A DNA stretch of 64,000 nucleotides. It comes from DATFDN01 sp963818885. GTDB lineage: Bacteria; Pseudomonadota; Alphaproteobacteria; Acetobacterales; Acetobacteraceae. This document shows, piece by piece, positions 8,490-17,653 of the stretch. Numbering within the stretch: position 1 is the first letter of the stretch; every line of letters starts with the position of its first letter. The position numbers were made by a program, and so were the translations under genes. A model generated the notes under the pieces. The model was not told where the DNA came from and searched no databases. It saw only the letters and a list, made by a program, of their open reading frames with translations. Location: assembly GCA_963818885.1 (NCBI GenBank), contig CAWFTP010000003.1, positions 248,001 to 312,000 of the forward strand, written 5' to 3'.

Positions 8490-10010
8490 CTATGCGAAGA
8501 GCGGCCCCAGGGTGCCGCCGGCGAGCTCGGTCCCAGCTTCCAGGCCCATTGCCTGGGCCAGCCGGTCGAGGCGGCGGAGGACGCTTTCGCCAGCGAACAC
8601 GCCTGCCTCCTCGACCAGGCGGAGGATCAGGCGTCCGCTCTCGGCGCGAAGCGCGGTCGCGCCCAGCAGGTCGGGGGTGCCGGCGGACAGCGTGTAGGCG
8701 AGGCGAAGCGCGGACCCCAGGACCTCGGCGCGGCGGGCGGCGGCGACGTCGAGTAGCATGCGGGCGGGGCGTAAGAAGGGGGCGTCGGGCTCGACCTCGT
8801 AGCGGATGGCGATGGCGAGCGCGAGGAAGCCGCGCGCGTGATGATCGAGGCCAAGGCTCGGCTGGCGCAGCACGCGCCAGAACGCCTGCTCGGCACGGAA
8901 CTCCGGATGGTCGTGGCTGCCGAGATCGGACATCCAGCACAGCGCGTGGCGCAGCCGGGCCGCTTCGTCCCCCTCCTCGGGGAAAAGCGGCGCTGTCCAG
9001 CCGATCAGCGCCGGGCCCATCGCCGGGTCGCGGCCCAGGCGCACGGCGTAGTCGCGACCTGCGGCAATCAGCGGATCCTCGGCGCGGATCGCCTCCGGCA
9101 TGCGCCGCATGTACCAGCCCTCCCGCAGGCCCGAGGCGCTGAACACCACGCGGCGCGCCCCGCTGGCACGCAGCAGACGGCGCAGCACGGCGGCGGCATA
9201 GGGCATGTCGTCGATCCGCTTGCGCGGAATGTCGATCTGCCGTTCGAGCGCGCGGCGTCCGGCCGCGCCGACCATGATGGCGAGCTCGCGCGCCTCATGG
9301 GCGGCGATCGTATATTGCTGGACCATGTGCAGCGGGTAGGCGGTCTGGGTCATGTGCAGGCGGGCGAAGGCGCGCCAGGCGCCGCCGACCAAATACAGGT
9401 CCTTGCCCTCGCCGTAGCCGATCCATTCGACCGCCGTGAGGTCGTCGGCGGCAATCGTGCGCGCGCGGGCGGGATCGCCGCCCGCTCGCTCGGCGAGGCG
9501 GATCAGGCCGAGCCGGAGGGTCTGTGTTTCCTCTGTCGGGGCGCCCCTGTCGAGGCGCGCGAGCTCGAGCGAGCCGCCGCCGATGTCGGCGAGCACGCCG
9601 TCAGCGTCGGGGATACCGGCGAGCACGCCGAGGGCGGAGAACCCGGCCTCCTCAGCGCCCGAGAGGATGCGGATCGGGATCTCCGGCAGGCGGCGGTTCA
9701 GCGCCTCGACGAAGGCGGCGCCGTTGGCGGCGTCGCGCACGGCCGCGGTCCCCAGCACCTCCATCGGCCCCGAGCCCATGGCGCGGGCGACCGCGTCGTA
9801 GCGGCGCAGGACGACCATTGCCTGGGTCACTCCCTCGGCGTTCAGCCGTCCGGTCGCCTGCAGTCCGCGCCCGAGCCGGAGCACCGCCTTCTCATTGAAG
9901 ATCGCGACCGGATTGCGTCGGCGGCCCTCGTAGACGACCAGGCGGACGGAATTCGAGCCGAGATCGACCACCGCGCAGCGCGGAATGTCCACGGGGGGGA
10001 CGAAGGCCAT
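8490..10010 (-). CDS. ppx: Exopolyphosphatase Ppx/GppA family
   Basis: A 506-residue member of the actin-like phosphotransferase fold. Residues 13-25 (VVDLGSNSVRLVV) are the phosphate-1 loop; about residue 140 lies VLADIGGGSLELARL, the phosphate-2 loop. The C-terminal half is the helical HD-like region with SDLGSHDHPEFRAEQAF. Ppx removes terminal phosphates from polyphosphate. The start codon has AGGAGAG upstream and lies 12 bp after the ppk stop, so ppk and ppx share a transcript and set polyphosphate turnover together. Confidence 0.93.
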   Translation of the reverse strand: MAFVPPVDIPRCAVVDLGSNSVRLVVYEGRRRNPVAIFNEKAVLRLGRGLQATGRLNAEGVTQAMVVLRRYDAVARAMGSGPMEVLGTAAVRDAANGAAFVEALNRRLPEIPIRILSGAEEAGFSALGVLAGIPDADGVLADIGGGSLELARLDRGAPTEETQTLRLGLIRLAERAGGDPARARTIAADDLTAVEWIGYGEGKDLYLVGGAWRAFARLHMTQTAYPLHMVQQYTIAAHEARELAIMVGAAGRRALERQIDIPRKRIDDMPYAAAVLRRLLRASGARRVVFSASGLREGWYMRRMPEAIRAEDPLIAAGRDYAVRLGRDPAMGPALIGWTAPLFPEEGDEAARLRHALCWMSDLGSHDHPEFRAEQAFWRVLRQPSLGLDHHARGFLALAIAIRYEVEPDAPFLRPARMLLDVAAARRAEVLGSALRLAYTLSAGTPDLLGATALRAESGRLILRLVEEAGVFAGESVLRRLDRLAQAMGLEAGTELAGGTLGPLFA

Positions 10011-10022
10011 CGTCTCTCCTGG

Positions 10023-12236
10023 TCAGTCCTGGTTCAACCGGTCTGGGCGGCGGATCGGCATCACCGGCGCGTGTCCGTGCAACGCCGAGCCGCGCCCCGA
10101 TAGCGAAGGGTTGGTCATGAAGTAGTCGTGCGCCGAAACCGGCCGCCTGCCCGGCGGTACTCGCCGCCAGCCGCCGTCGCCGCGCAGCTCCCAGGACTGC
10201 ATGGAATCCCGCAGGTTCACGACCATGATCTGGTCGAGCACCTGGGCGTGCACCGTCGGATTGTGGATCGGCACCAGCGTCTCCACCCGCCAGTCCATGT
10301 TGCGCACCATCCAATCGGCGGAGCTGATGAAGACGCGCGCATGGTGGCTTGGCAACGGGTGGCCGTTGCCGAAGACGCAGATGCGGCTGTGCTCGAGGAA
10401 CCGTCCGACAATCGACTTGATGCGAATGTTCTCCGACAGGCCCGGGATGCCGGGGCGCAGACAGCAGATGCCGCGGATGACACCCATCACCTTCACCCCG
10501 GCGTTGGAGGCGGCATAGAGCGCGTCGATCAGCGCCTCGTCGACCAGGCTGTTGAGCTTGAGCCAGATGGTCCCCGGCCGACCGGAGCGGACGAAGGCGA
10601 TCTCGCGCTCGATCAGCTCGAGCAGGGTCTGGCGCAAGGTGACGGGAGAGAAGGCCAGCGCGTCCATCCGCTCCGGCTGGGCGTAGCCGGTCAGGTAGTT
10701 GAACAGGCGCGCGGCGTCGCGGGTGAGGTCAGGGTCGGTCGTGAAGAAGCTCAGGTCGGTATAGATGCGCGCGGTGATCGGGTGGTAGTTGCCGGTGCCG
10801 AAATGTGCGTAGGAGCGCACTGCGCCACCCTCCCGGCGGACCACGAGGGACAACTTGGCGTGGGTCTTCAGCTCGGCGAAGCCGAACACGACTTGCACAC
10901 CGGCAGCCTCCAATGACCGGGCGAGGCGGATATTGGCCTCCTCGTCGAAGCGGGCGCGCAGCTCGACCACCGCAGTCACCGCCTTTCCGGCCTCGGCGGC
11001 CTCGATCAGCGCCTTGACGATCGGGCTGTCGCGGCTCGTGCGATAAAGCGTCTGCTTGACCGCAATCACCGTCGGGTCCTGCGCCGCCTGGCGGAGGAAC
11101 TGCACCACCACGTCGAAGCTCTCGAACGGGTGGTGCACGATGATGTCCTTGGCACGGATCGCCGCGAAGCAGTCGCCCCCGAAGTCGCGGATGCGCTCGG
11201 GGAAGCGCGGCGTGTACGGCGGGAAGAGCAGGTCGGGGCGGTCGTCGACGATCAACTGGCGCAGGTCGGCGACGCCGATGAAGCCCTCCTGCACTTGGAC
11301 CTCGTCGGGCTCGGCGTCGAGCTCGTCGGCCACCAGATCGCGCAGATCCTGCGGCATGTCGGCGCTGAGGTTCAGCCGTATGGCGACACCCCGGCGGCGG
11401 CGCTTGAGCGCCAATTCGTACGAGCGGACGAGGTCCTCGGCCTCCTCCTCGAACTCCACGTCGGTGTCGCGGATCAGGCGGAACAGGCCGTGCCCGTTCA
11501 GGCGGAAGCCAGGGAACAGGCGCGCCATGAACAGCAGCACCACCGTCTCCAGCCGCACGAAACGGATCGCCCCGCCGCGCTCCCCGGGGAGTCGCACGAA
11601 GCGCTCGACCTGCGCGGGCAGCGGGATCAGCGCCTGCATCCCTGGCCCATCCTGCTCGCGCAGCAGGTGAAGGGCCATCACCAGGCCCATGTTGGGGATG
11701 AACGGGAACGGGTGGGCAGGATCGATCGCGAGCGGGCTCAAGACGGGAAAGACCCGCTCCATGAACCAGGTCTCGAGCCAAGCGCGATCGTCAGGCCCCA
11801 GCGCGTCGGGCTCGCACACCTCGACTCCGGCGGCGCGCAGCAACTCGCGCAACTCGCGCCAGATCCGCTGCTGGTCTGACATCAGGGCGGCGGCGCAGAC
11901 CCTGATCTCGGCCAGTTGCTGGGCCGGCGTTCTGCCGTCCGGCGAAAGCGTGGCGATCCCGGCCTTGGCCTGACCTTCCAGCCCGGCGACCCGGACCGAG
12001 TAGAACTCGTCGAGGTTGGACGCGCTGATCGAGATGAAGCGGATGCGCTCGAGCAACGGGTGGCGCTTGTTCTCCGCCTCCTCGACAACCCGGCGGTTGA
12101 AGTCGAGCCAGCTCAGCTCGCGGTTGATGAATCGTTCCGGGCTGTCGAGACCGATCCGCGGCGCCTCGGTGTCGAGGCCGGCCTTCCGCGCGGGCGCTTC
12201 GATCGTGGCGACGTCGGCGGCGGGCGGCGGCGTCAT
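10023..12236 (-). CDS. ppk: Polyphosphate kinase 1
   Basis: A 737-residue Ppk1. RFINRELSWLDFNRRVVEEA at the N-terminus and the phospholipase-D-like active site are clear: YAHFGTGNYHPITARIYTD (autophosphorylated histidine region) and LEHSRICVFGNG followed by FISSADWMVRNMDWRVE. Ppk1 makes polyphosphate from ATP. The frame is open to 12323, but ATG 12236 is preferred: AAGGAG lies eight bases upstream and this start follows the SCO gene stop by 19 bp. Operon order is SCO-ppk-ppx. Confidence 0.95.
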   Translation of the reverse strand: MTPPPAADVATIEAPARKAGLDTEAPRIGLDSPERFINRELSWLDFNRRVVEEAENKRHPLLERIRFISISASNLDEFYSVRVAGLEGQAKAGIATLSPDGRTPAQQLAEIRVCAAALMSDQQRIWRELRELLRAAGVEVCEPDALGPDDRAWLETWFMERVFPVLSPLAIDPAHPFPFIPNMGLVMALHLLREQDGPGMQALIPLPAQVERFVRLPGERGGAIRFVRLETVVLLFMARLFPGFRLNGHGLFRLIRDTDVEFEEEAEDLVRSYELALKRRRRGVAIRLNLSADMPQDLRDLVADELDAEPDEVQVQEGFIGVADLRQLIVDDRPDLLFPPYTPRFPERIRDFGGDCFAAIRAKDIIVHHPFESFDVVVQFLRQAAQDPTVIAVKQTLYRTSRDSPIVKALIEAAEAGKAVTAVVELRARFDEEANIRLARSLEAAGVQVVFGFAELKTHAKLSLVVRREGGAVRSYAHFGTGNYHPITARIYTDLSFFTTDPDLTRDAARLFNYLTGYAQPERMDALAFSPVTLRQTLLELIEREIAFVRSGRPGTIWLKLNSLVDEALIDALYAASNAGVKVMGVIRGICCLRPGIPGLSENIRIKSIVGRFLEHSRICVFGNGHPLPSHHARVFISSADWMVRNMDWRVETLVPIHNPTVHAQVLDQIMVVNLRDSMQSWELRGDGGWRRVPPGRRPVSAHDYFMTNPSLSGRGSALHGHAPVMPIRRPDRLNQD

Positions 12237-12255
12237 GGCGGCGGCTCCTTCGGGA

Positions 12256-12888
12256 TCAGCTGACGAGGCGGTCGAGCTTGCGCGCAAGCTCCTCGGCGGT
12301 ATCGCCCGCCGGGATCGGCGCAACGAACTGCCCGTCCGGCCCCATCAGATAGATAAAGGAGCTGTGGTCCATCGTGTAGTCGTTGGGCCCCGGGCCGGTG
12401 ACGTGCTTGGCGGCGTAGACCCGGTAGTCCTTCTCCACCTTCGCGATCTGCTCAGGCGTGCCGGTCAGGCCGATCAGGTCCGGGCTGAACGCGGCGGCGT
12501 ATTGCTTCACCACGGCGGGCGTGTCGCGGGCCGGGTCGACGGTGATGAAAAGCGGCTCAACGCGTGCCGCCTTGGGGCCGAGCTTCTGCATCGCACCGGC
12601 GACCTCATTCAGCGTGGTCGGACAGACATCGGGGCAGTACGTGTAGCCGAAATAGACCAGCATGTACTTGCCGTGGAAGCTGCGGTCGGTGACCAGCTGG
12701 CCGTTGCCGTTCTCCAGGGTGAACGGACCGCCGATCGCGGAACTTGGGGTGCCGCTGAGCCACACGTACAGCCCGGTTCCGAACATGCCGCTGGCGATGA
12801 CGAGCCCGACGATCGCAAGGGGCAGGGCGAAGCGGGCGTGCCGCCGCTCGGCGGCCGGCGGCCGCGGCGGGGCGTCTGTCTTGGGCAT
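12256..12888 (-). CDS. SCO1/SenC family copper chaperone
   Basis: A 210-residue membrane-anchored thioredoxin-fold protein. Residues 19-44 form one membrane helix. Residues 85-90 (CPDVCP) and His175 (in MDHSSF) form the copper site. SCO proteins deliver copper to the CuA centre of cytochrome c oxidase or act as redox sensors. No oxidase genes are in the window. It is the first gene of an apparent operon with ppk and ppx, which is an unusual combination. Confidence 0.92.
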   Translation of the reverse strand: MPKTDAPPRPPAAERRHARFALPLAIVGLVIASGMFGTGLYVWLSGTPSSAIGGPFTLENGNGQLVTDRSFHGKYMLVYFGYTYCPDVCPTTLNEVAGAMQKLGPKAARVEPLFITVDPARDTPAVVKQYAAAFSPDLIGLTGTPEQIAKVEKDYRVYAAKHVTGPGPNDYTMDHSSFIYLMGPDGQFVAPIPAGDTAEELARKLDRLVS

Positions 12889-12923
12889 GGCGGGGGCCGT
12901 CTAGCACGGCGGCGGGCCCGGCG

Positions 12924-14713
12924 TCAGGTCCGCCGCGTGAACCCGTCGTCGCTCCACGCGTCGCTGCCGACCCCGTGGTGAACGATGAACAGGCCGTCCG
13001 GGTCGTAGCGCCTCTTGACCGCGGCAAGACGGGGGTAGTTCGGACCCCAAAACGCGCGCTGCCAGTCGTTCAGGAAGAAGTCGCTCTCCGATACGTAGGA
13101 GCCGGCGTCGGGACCCAGTGTCTGAAGCTCGCCCATCGCCTTGCCGACTGCGGCGGCGCCACGGCGCGCCGCCGGGAGGTCCGGCCCGTGACCCGGGATT
13201 CCGGGATAGGCGGGGGGAGAGGATGCGCCGCAGATCGCCAGCGCGAAGGCGTCGAGCGCCGCGGGGTTCATCGCGGTGTCGCGTGCCGCCTCGATCGCCT
13301 CGGCTGGGGCGCCGGCGAGACCCTTGTTGAAGTGCAGCGCCATCCGCCAGTGCCGGGAGGACGCGAACAGCGCGTCGGCGAGCTGCTCCTGGCGGCCCTT
13401 GTCGAGAAGGCGCGCCGGCAACCAAGCCGATCCGTAGCCCGAGAGAAACTGGCCCGCCTGGTGGTGATCGCCCACATAGAGGACGTTGCCGGCGGGCGCC
13501 CCGGGACGGTCGTCGCGCACGAACAGGCCCGGCGCCGCCCTGTCCATGTAATCGGGGTCCCAGAAATGCCGCGCCGGCGCGTCGATCATCCGCGGCGTCT
13601 TCACCATGGGGAAGTCATGCGGCGCGGCGATCAGTTCATCGATGAACGGGCGCCAGACGGCGCTTGCCGGTTGATGGCCCAGGCCCTGGAAGACCATCTG
13701 GATATCGAGTTCGGTTGTCGGGGCCGAAGACGACGCTCTCGCCCCAATGCCGGTTGAACAAGCTGTCGGCGTAGAAGGCGACGAAGCGGCCGACGAGGCG
13801 GCGGAAAGCGGCGTCCGAGGACGCCTGGACCGACCCGAACGCGATCCCGAAGACGTCCGGGAGGTCGGGCGTGCGCAAGGTGAGGCGGGTGACGGCGCCG
13901 AGACAGCCACCGCCACCTCCTTTGAGACCCCAGAACAGGTCCGGGTTGGTGCAGGCGTTGGCGATCCGGATCTGGCCGTCGGCGGTCACGACCTCGGCTT
14001 CCAGCAGGCCTGCGGCCGCAGTTCCGAAGCTCTTCGAGAAGCTGCCGAACCCGCCGCTCTGGATCAGGCCGGCGACACCCACGGTCGCGCAGCCGCCGCC
14101 CTGCACGTAACGGCCGCCCCTGGTCGTCACCGCGTCGTAGGTGCGCATCCAGATCGCGCCCGCGCCGATCGAGGCGGCGGGGACCGGGGCCTGCGAGCAC
14201 CCGCTGGGGACGAAGGCGTCGTGCAGGGTGATCTGGTCCATGTAGCGGGTCCAGATGAGCAGCAAGTTCGGGCGCGTCGGAGGTGCCCTGGTAGCTGTGC
14301 CCGCCGCCGCGTACGACGAGGCGCAGGTTGTGGATGCGGGCGAAGTTGACGGCGGCGGCGACGTCGGCGGCACTACGTGCCGCGACGGCGTAGGCGCTCG
14401 GACGGGAGGTCCAGGCGTCGGCCCAGCCCAGCGTTTGGGTGAGGCCGGCCTGGTCGCGGATGTAGTACGGATTGGTGAGCTCGCGAAACAGCGCCTCACA
14501 AGCGCCGGTGTCGTCGCCGGTCGCGCAGGCGGCGAACGGGGACCGGATCTTGATGAGATGACCGCCGACCTCGCGGTCGAGCGCATCCCATTGCGCGGGT
14601 GTCGGCCAGCCGGGGTCTCCGGGGCGCACCCGGCGCACGGGGCCCGCGCAGGGCTGGCCGGCCGGAAGAAGGGGTAGAGCGCCCGCCCATCGCAGCACGT
14701 CACGCCGCCGCAT
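12924..14713 (-). CDS. Secreted FAD-linked oxidase (berberine-bridge type), frame broken twice
   Basis: Three overlapping frames join into one 595-residue protein. The start at 14713 has GGAGGGAGG upstream and encodes MRRRDVLRWAGALPLL, a Tat-like signal. RGGGHSYQGTSDAP carries the flavin-linking histidine and GGGCATVGVAGLIQSGG the cysteine expected for bicovalent FAD. The C-terminus (RYDPDGLFIVHHGVGSDAW) is the BBE domain. Frame breaks lie near 14269 (before LLLIWTRYMD) and near 13713 (before ELDIQMVFQG); each is cured by removing one base. The family oxidises sugars or alkaloid-like alcohols in the periplasm. A true pseudogene cannot be excluded, but both halves are otherwise intact. Confidence 0.82.
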
Positions 14714-14756
14714 GGCCTCCCTCCGCCATTTCCCCACGGAACCCTGCTCGCGCACG

Positions 14757-15023
14757 GGAGATGGGCGCAACGAGAATCGCGGCGGGAGGGGCTGCAGGAC
14801 AGCTCGTGGGGGTGGCGGCCCTCGCGGCCGCAGAACTCGCGGCCATTGTCAGACAGGACCGCGCCGATGGTGGTGCCATGCTGCACGCGTCGTTGTTGAG
14901 CACCGCGGCAACCGGCAGCTTGTTCAGACAGAGCCGCGCCCAGGCGCAACGGCTGGCGCAGTCGATCGCGCCAGCTCCAGCAGCGTCAGCCCGCTGGCGT
15001 GCTACCTTCTCCTCCGTGGTCAT
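14757..15023 (-). mobile_element. Degenerate IS481-type transposase remnant
   Basis: Read on the minus strand, ATG 15023 starts MTTEEKVARQR and, after a one-base shift, LTLLELAR, the usual N-terminus of IS481-family transposases. It then jumps to fragments of the integrase core: ARLCLNKLPVAAVLNND, and in another frame VLSDNGREFCGREGRHP, which contains the second catalytic Asp region. The central part, including the first Asp, is missing and the frame is broken, so the element cannot move by itself. The 443 bp between the oxidase start (14713) and the AIPR-like gene (15157) hold only this remnant and a flanking repeat. Confidence 0.65.
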
Positions 15024-15044
15024 GTGGCGTCCGGCATAACGATT

Positions 15045-15144
15045 GCCCGAGGCGGCATGACCACATCGTCGGCGCGCCCAGACTCTTGGGCGGTCGGGCG
15101 CGCCGCCGGCATGGTGAACTGTCAGGTGATTACCCGCTCGGCAC
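15045..15144. repeat. ~100-bp imperfect direct repeat, copy A
   Basis: This segment matches 16597-16694 in the same orientation: both start GCCCGAGGCGGCATG and both end with CAGGTGATTACCCGCTC followed by nGCAC, with an ACTCTTG core between. Identity is roughly three quarters by eye. On the minus strand copy A lies directly upstream of the IS481 remnant's start codon, so it is probably the promoter end of that insertion sequence. Confidence 0.75.
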
Positions 15145-15156
15145 GATCTGCGCCGG

Positions 15157-16341
15157 TTAGGCGGACGCGAGCACGCTCGCAATCGTCTCGGTATATATGC
15201 TCAGCGCATCGTAGGCTGCCTCGCTGCGGCCCATGACGGTGACCTCTCGATCAAGAGCCCGGAACTGCTGAACGGCTCGCCGAATGAGTTCCTCTTCCTT
15301 GAAGAGTGCCGGCTTTTCGAGAGCCCAACGACCTGACTTCCGCGTCACGAAAGCAGAGAGAGCCGACATCACGGGAAAGAGGATACCGGGTGCCACCCAG
15401 ATTACCTTGCCGGTCTTCTTGTCGCGGCGAACAGGGCGACCGCCGATCGGCTTATCGCCGGAACGACCGCGCTCGTGGAGTCGATGACCATTCCAACCGT
15501 CATGCGCCTCCCACTTCCGATACTCCTTCACTGCAGTCGGCGCGATCTCGACAATGAAATCATGGAACTCCGCCGCACCTTCATCGGCACTGCGATTATG
15601 CGCCCAATGGCTGAAGTCTGACAGGCACTTTCCTCCCTGTTTGTAGGCAAAGTTCTTAGGTGGACTCTTTTCGCCCATGGTCTGTGCCGGCATGAGCAGG
15701 CGTGCGTATTGGAGAACGCTCTGTGTGTTTAGTCCTTCGGTATCCGTCTCGCTCATTTGTAACGTTTCGCCGGGCAGACCCTCTTCAATCGACTGCTTCA
15801 GTTGGTTCAGGTAGCCGCGTGCACCGGCTTGCGACACGCTCCTAACGGACGTCGCGGTGTTTCTTGCGATGGCGATTTCAACAATAAACTCGTGCAACGG
15901 ATCCATAATGATCTCTGCGCGGACGAGGAAATCCATGCGATCATCCTCGTCCAGGCTCGCGAAATAGCGCTTGATCTCGCCCTGCGTCTGCGCGCCATTG
16001 ATAATGCTGGCGTCTGTAAGCATCGCAATCTTGCGACCATCGTCAATCTCGCAATTTGTACAAGTGATCGTGACGCCTGAGTTGCGGTTTATGAAGCGAT
16101 CCGGCATCTCGAGGATGGTGTTCTCGATTTGCTTATGGACTGCGTTACGCTTCGAGGAGGAGTGCTCGGCAATATACGATCGGAGGTTATCGCGTGTGCC
16201 GAGATTGATGATGTCGCGCGCGCTAACGTTTGCAAACCAAGTCTGAACGCCATTCTCCCTTTCGGGGAGCGATGTAAGATTCCGGATCACATCATACTTA
16301 AAGGGATAAGCGGCGGCGTTAACGCGATGACCATGGGTCAT
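15157..16341 (-). CDS. AIPR-like protein (putative phage-resistance family)
   Basis: A 394-residue protein. FINRNSGVTITCTNCEIDDG at about residues 83-102 and IINGAQTQGEIKRYF at 113-127 match the core pattern of the AIPR family (NNGITI ... VNGAQT), whose founding members act in abortive phage infection. The start at 16341 is chosen because GGAAGGAA lies upstream; a GTG at 16419 is also in frame. Base composition is visibly lower in GC than the flanks, and the gene is enclosed by two direct repeats next to an insertion-sequence remnant, all signs of transfer. No partner nuclease or modification gene is present. Family level is a motif-based inference. Confidence 0.62.
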   Translation of the reverse strand: MTHGHRVNAAAYPFKYDVIRNLTSLPERENGVQTWFANVSARDIINLGTRDNLRSYIAEHSSSKRNAVHKQIENTILEMPDRFINRNSGVTITCTNCEIDDGRKIAMLTDASIINGAQTQGEIKRYFASLDEDDRMDFLVRAEIIMDPLHEFIVEIAIARNTATSVRSVSQAGARGYLNQLKQSIEEGLPGETLQMSETDTEGLNTQSVLQYARLLMPAQTMGEKSPPKNFAYKQGGKCLSDFSHWAHNRSADEGAAEFHDFIVEIAPTAVKEYRKWEAHDGWNGHRLHERGRSGDKPIGGRPVRRDKKTGKVIWVAPGILFPVMSALSAFVTRKSGRWALEKPALFKEEELIRRAVQQFRALDREVTVMGRSEAAYDALSIYTETIASVLASA

Positions 16342-16596
16342 AGCAATTCCTTCCATCATTCGCCCTGTCGTTACAGCCGACGAACACCTGCCCGTGGCCA
16401 AACAGAGGCGAAGTGACACCTAGCATATCGATTGATGCGCAGTCAACCCGAATAATGCTGAGTGAGGGATATCACCAGGATCGACGGCAAGTTCGAGGCG
16501 GCGTAAGCTCGCGCCGTGCTATCTTCTGCCGTGTAATGACAAGTGATTTCTCTGGTAGAGAGTTCTTACCGCTCGCGGTACACAATCCTAACCCTC
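16342..16596. other. Upstream region of AIPR-like gene, no gene seen
   Basis: The interval from the AIPR-like start to the polysaccharide deacetylase end (388 bp including repeat copy B) has no convincing coding sequence. The part next to the AIPR-like gene is AT-richer and probably holds its promoter. Confidence 0.5.
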
Positions 16597-16694
16597 GCCC
16601 GAGGCGGCATGCCACGCCGGCGGGCCCGCCCAACTCTTGAGCAGTCGGCACACCGCCAGCGCGGCGAACTGGCAGGTGATTACCCGCTCAGCAC
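16597..16694. repeat. ~100-bp imperfect direct repeat, copy B
   Basis: Second copy of the sequence at 15045-15144, same orientation, about 1.55 kb away. Unlike copy A it is not followed by a transposase start; the AIPR-like gene lies there instead. The pair thus brackets the AIPR-like gene. Confidence 0.75.
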
Positions 16695-16729
16695 AAACCG
16701 GCAGCGAGAATAGGCATTTCTTCACCCCT

Positions 16730-17643
16730 TCATCCCTTCACCCCACGCTCCCGACACCACCCTGCCACCTGGGCATGCGTCGCGAACCAGCAGCCGCCGC
16801 GTGCTTTCATGTGGGCGATCAGGCGGGCGAGCAACGGCAGGCGGCTCAGGTGGCCGGAGATGTGCGGGTGCATGGTGAGCAGGAACAGCCCGCCCTCCTC
16901 CCAGGCGCCGTCGAACTCGGCGCGGAAGATCTCCTCGACCGCCGACGGCGGGGTGTAGGGGCGCAGGCCGGAGAAGCGGACCATGTTGAAATAGACCGCG
17001 TCGTCACGGATCCATTCGGGCGGCAGCTCGACGATGCCGGTCGCCTCGCCGTCGTCCGTCAGCTCGTACGGATCGTCGTCCGCCATCAGGCTGCTGTCGT
17101 AGAGCAGCCCCATCTCGCGGATGATGCGCAGCGTGTTCACCGAGAAATCCCAGCTCGCCGTCCGCATCCCCACGGGTCGGCGCCCGGCCAGCTTCTCCAG
17201 CACATCGGCGGCGCGGAAGCTCAGGTCACGCTCGGCGTCATAGGGCAAGGTGGTGTTCGCCTCATGGATCCAGGAGTGGATGCCGATTTCGTGGCCGTCC
17301 GCGGCAACGGCGCGCACCTCGTCCGGATGCAGCAGGGCGGAGACGGCGGGATAGAAGAAGCTCGCCGGGACCGACCTCACGCTCCAGCAGCTTGCGGATG
17401 CGCGGCACGCCTTTGCGGTTGCCGTACCTGGCCCTGGCTGATCCGCATCGGGCTTTCGTCATTGTCGCGCAACGGGATCGTCTCGTGATCGGCGTCGAAG
17501 GAGAGCGCCACCGCGCAGCGCGCGCCCTCCGGCCAGTGCGCGGGACGTAGGCTGCGGCCGGCGCGGGCGCGCCCGACGATGCGCCGCCAGGTCGCCTCCT
17601 CCCACTGCCAGGGCTCGCCTTCCGGGCGCGTGCTGTCGTTCAT
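16730..17643 (-). CDS. Polysaccharide deacetylase family protein, frame broken twice
   Basis: Three frames join into a 303-residue protein. The start at 17643 has GGGAG upstream. The N-terminal frame contains VALSFDADHETIPL (NodB metal-binding Asp pair); the middle frame gives YGNRKGVPRIRKLLERE; the third gives VPASFFYPAV, GHEIGIHSWIHE (metal His) and a C-terminus with HPHISGHLSRLP. Frame breaks lie at 17428 (a C after GTAC) and near 17369-17376, each cured by removing one base. The motif set resembles PuuE-like allantoinases or peptidoglycan deacetylases. It is the last gene of the ubiA-to-deacetylase operon, so a small cyclic amide substrate is as likely as a polysaccharide. Confidence 0.82.
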
Positions 17644-17653
17644 CCCGATCTCC

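Noticed and set aside
13631..14949. Oxidase gene extended upstream into 14770-14949
   Set aside because: That upstream part is the frame of the transposase remnant (SDNGREF); the oxidase starts at 14713 after a strong ribosome site.
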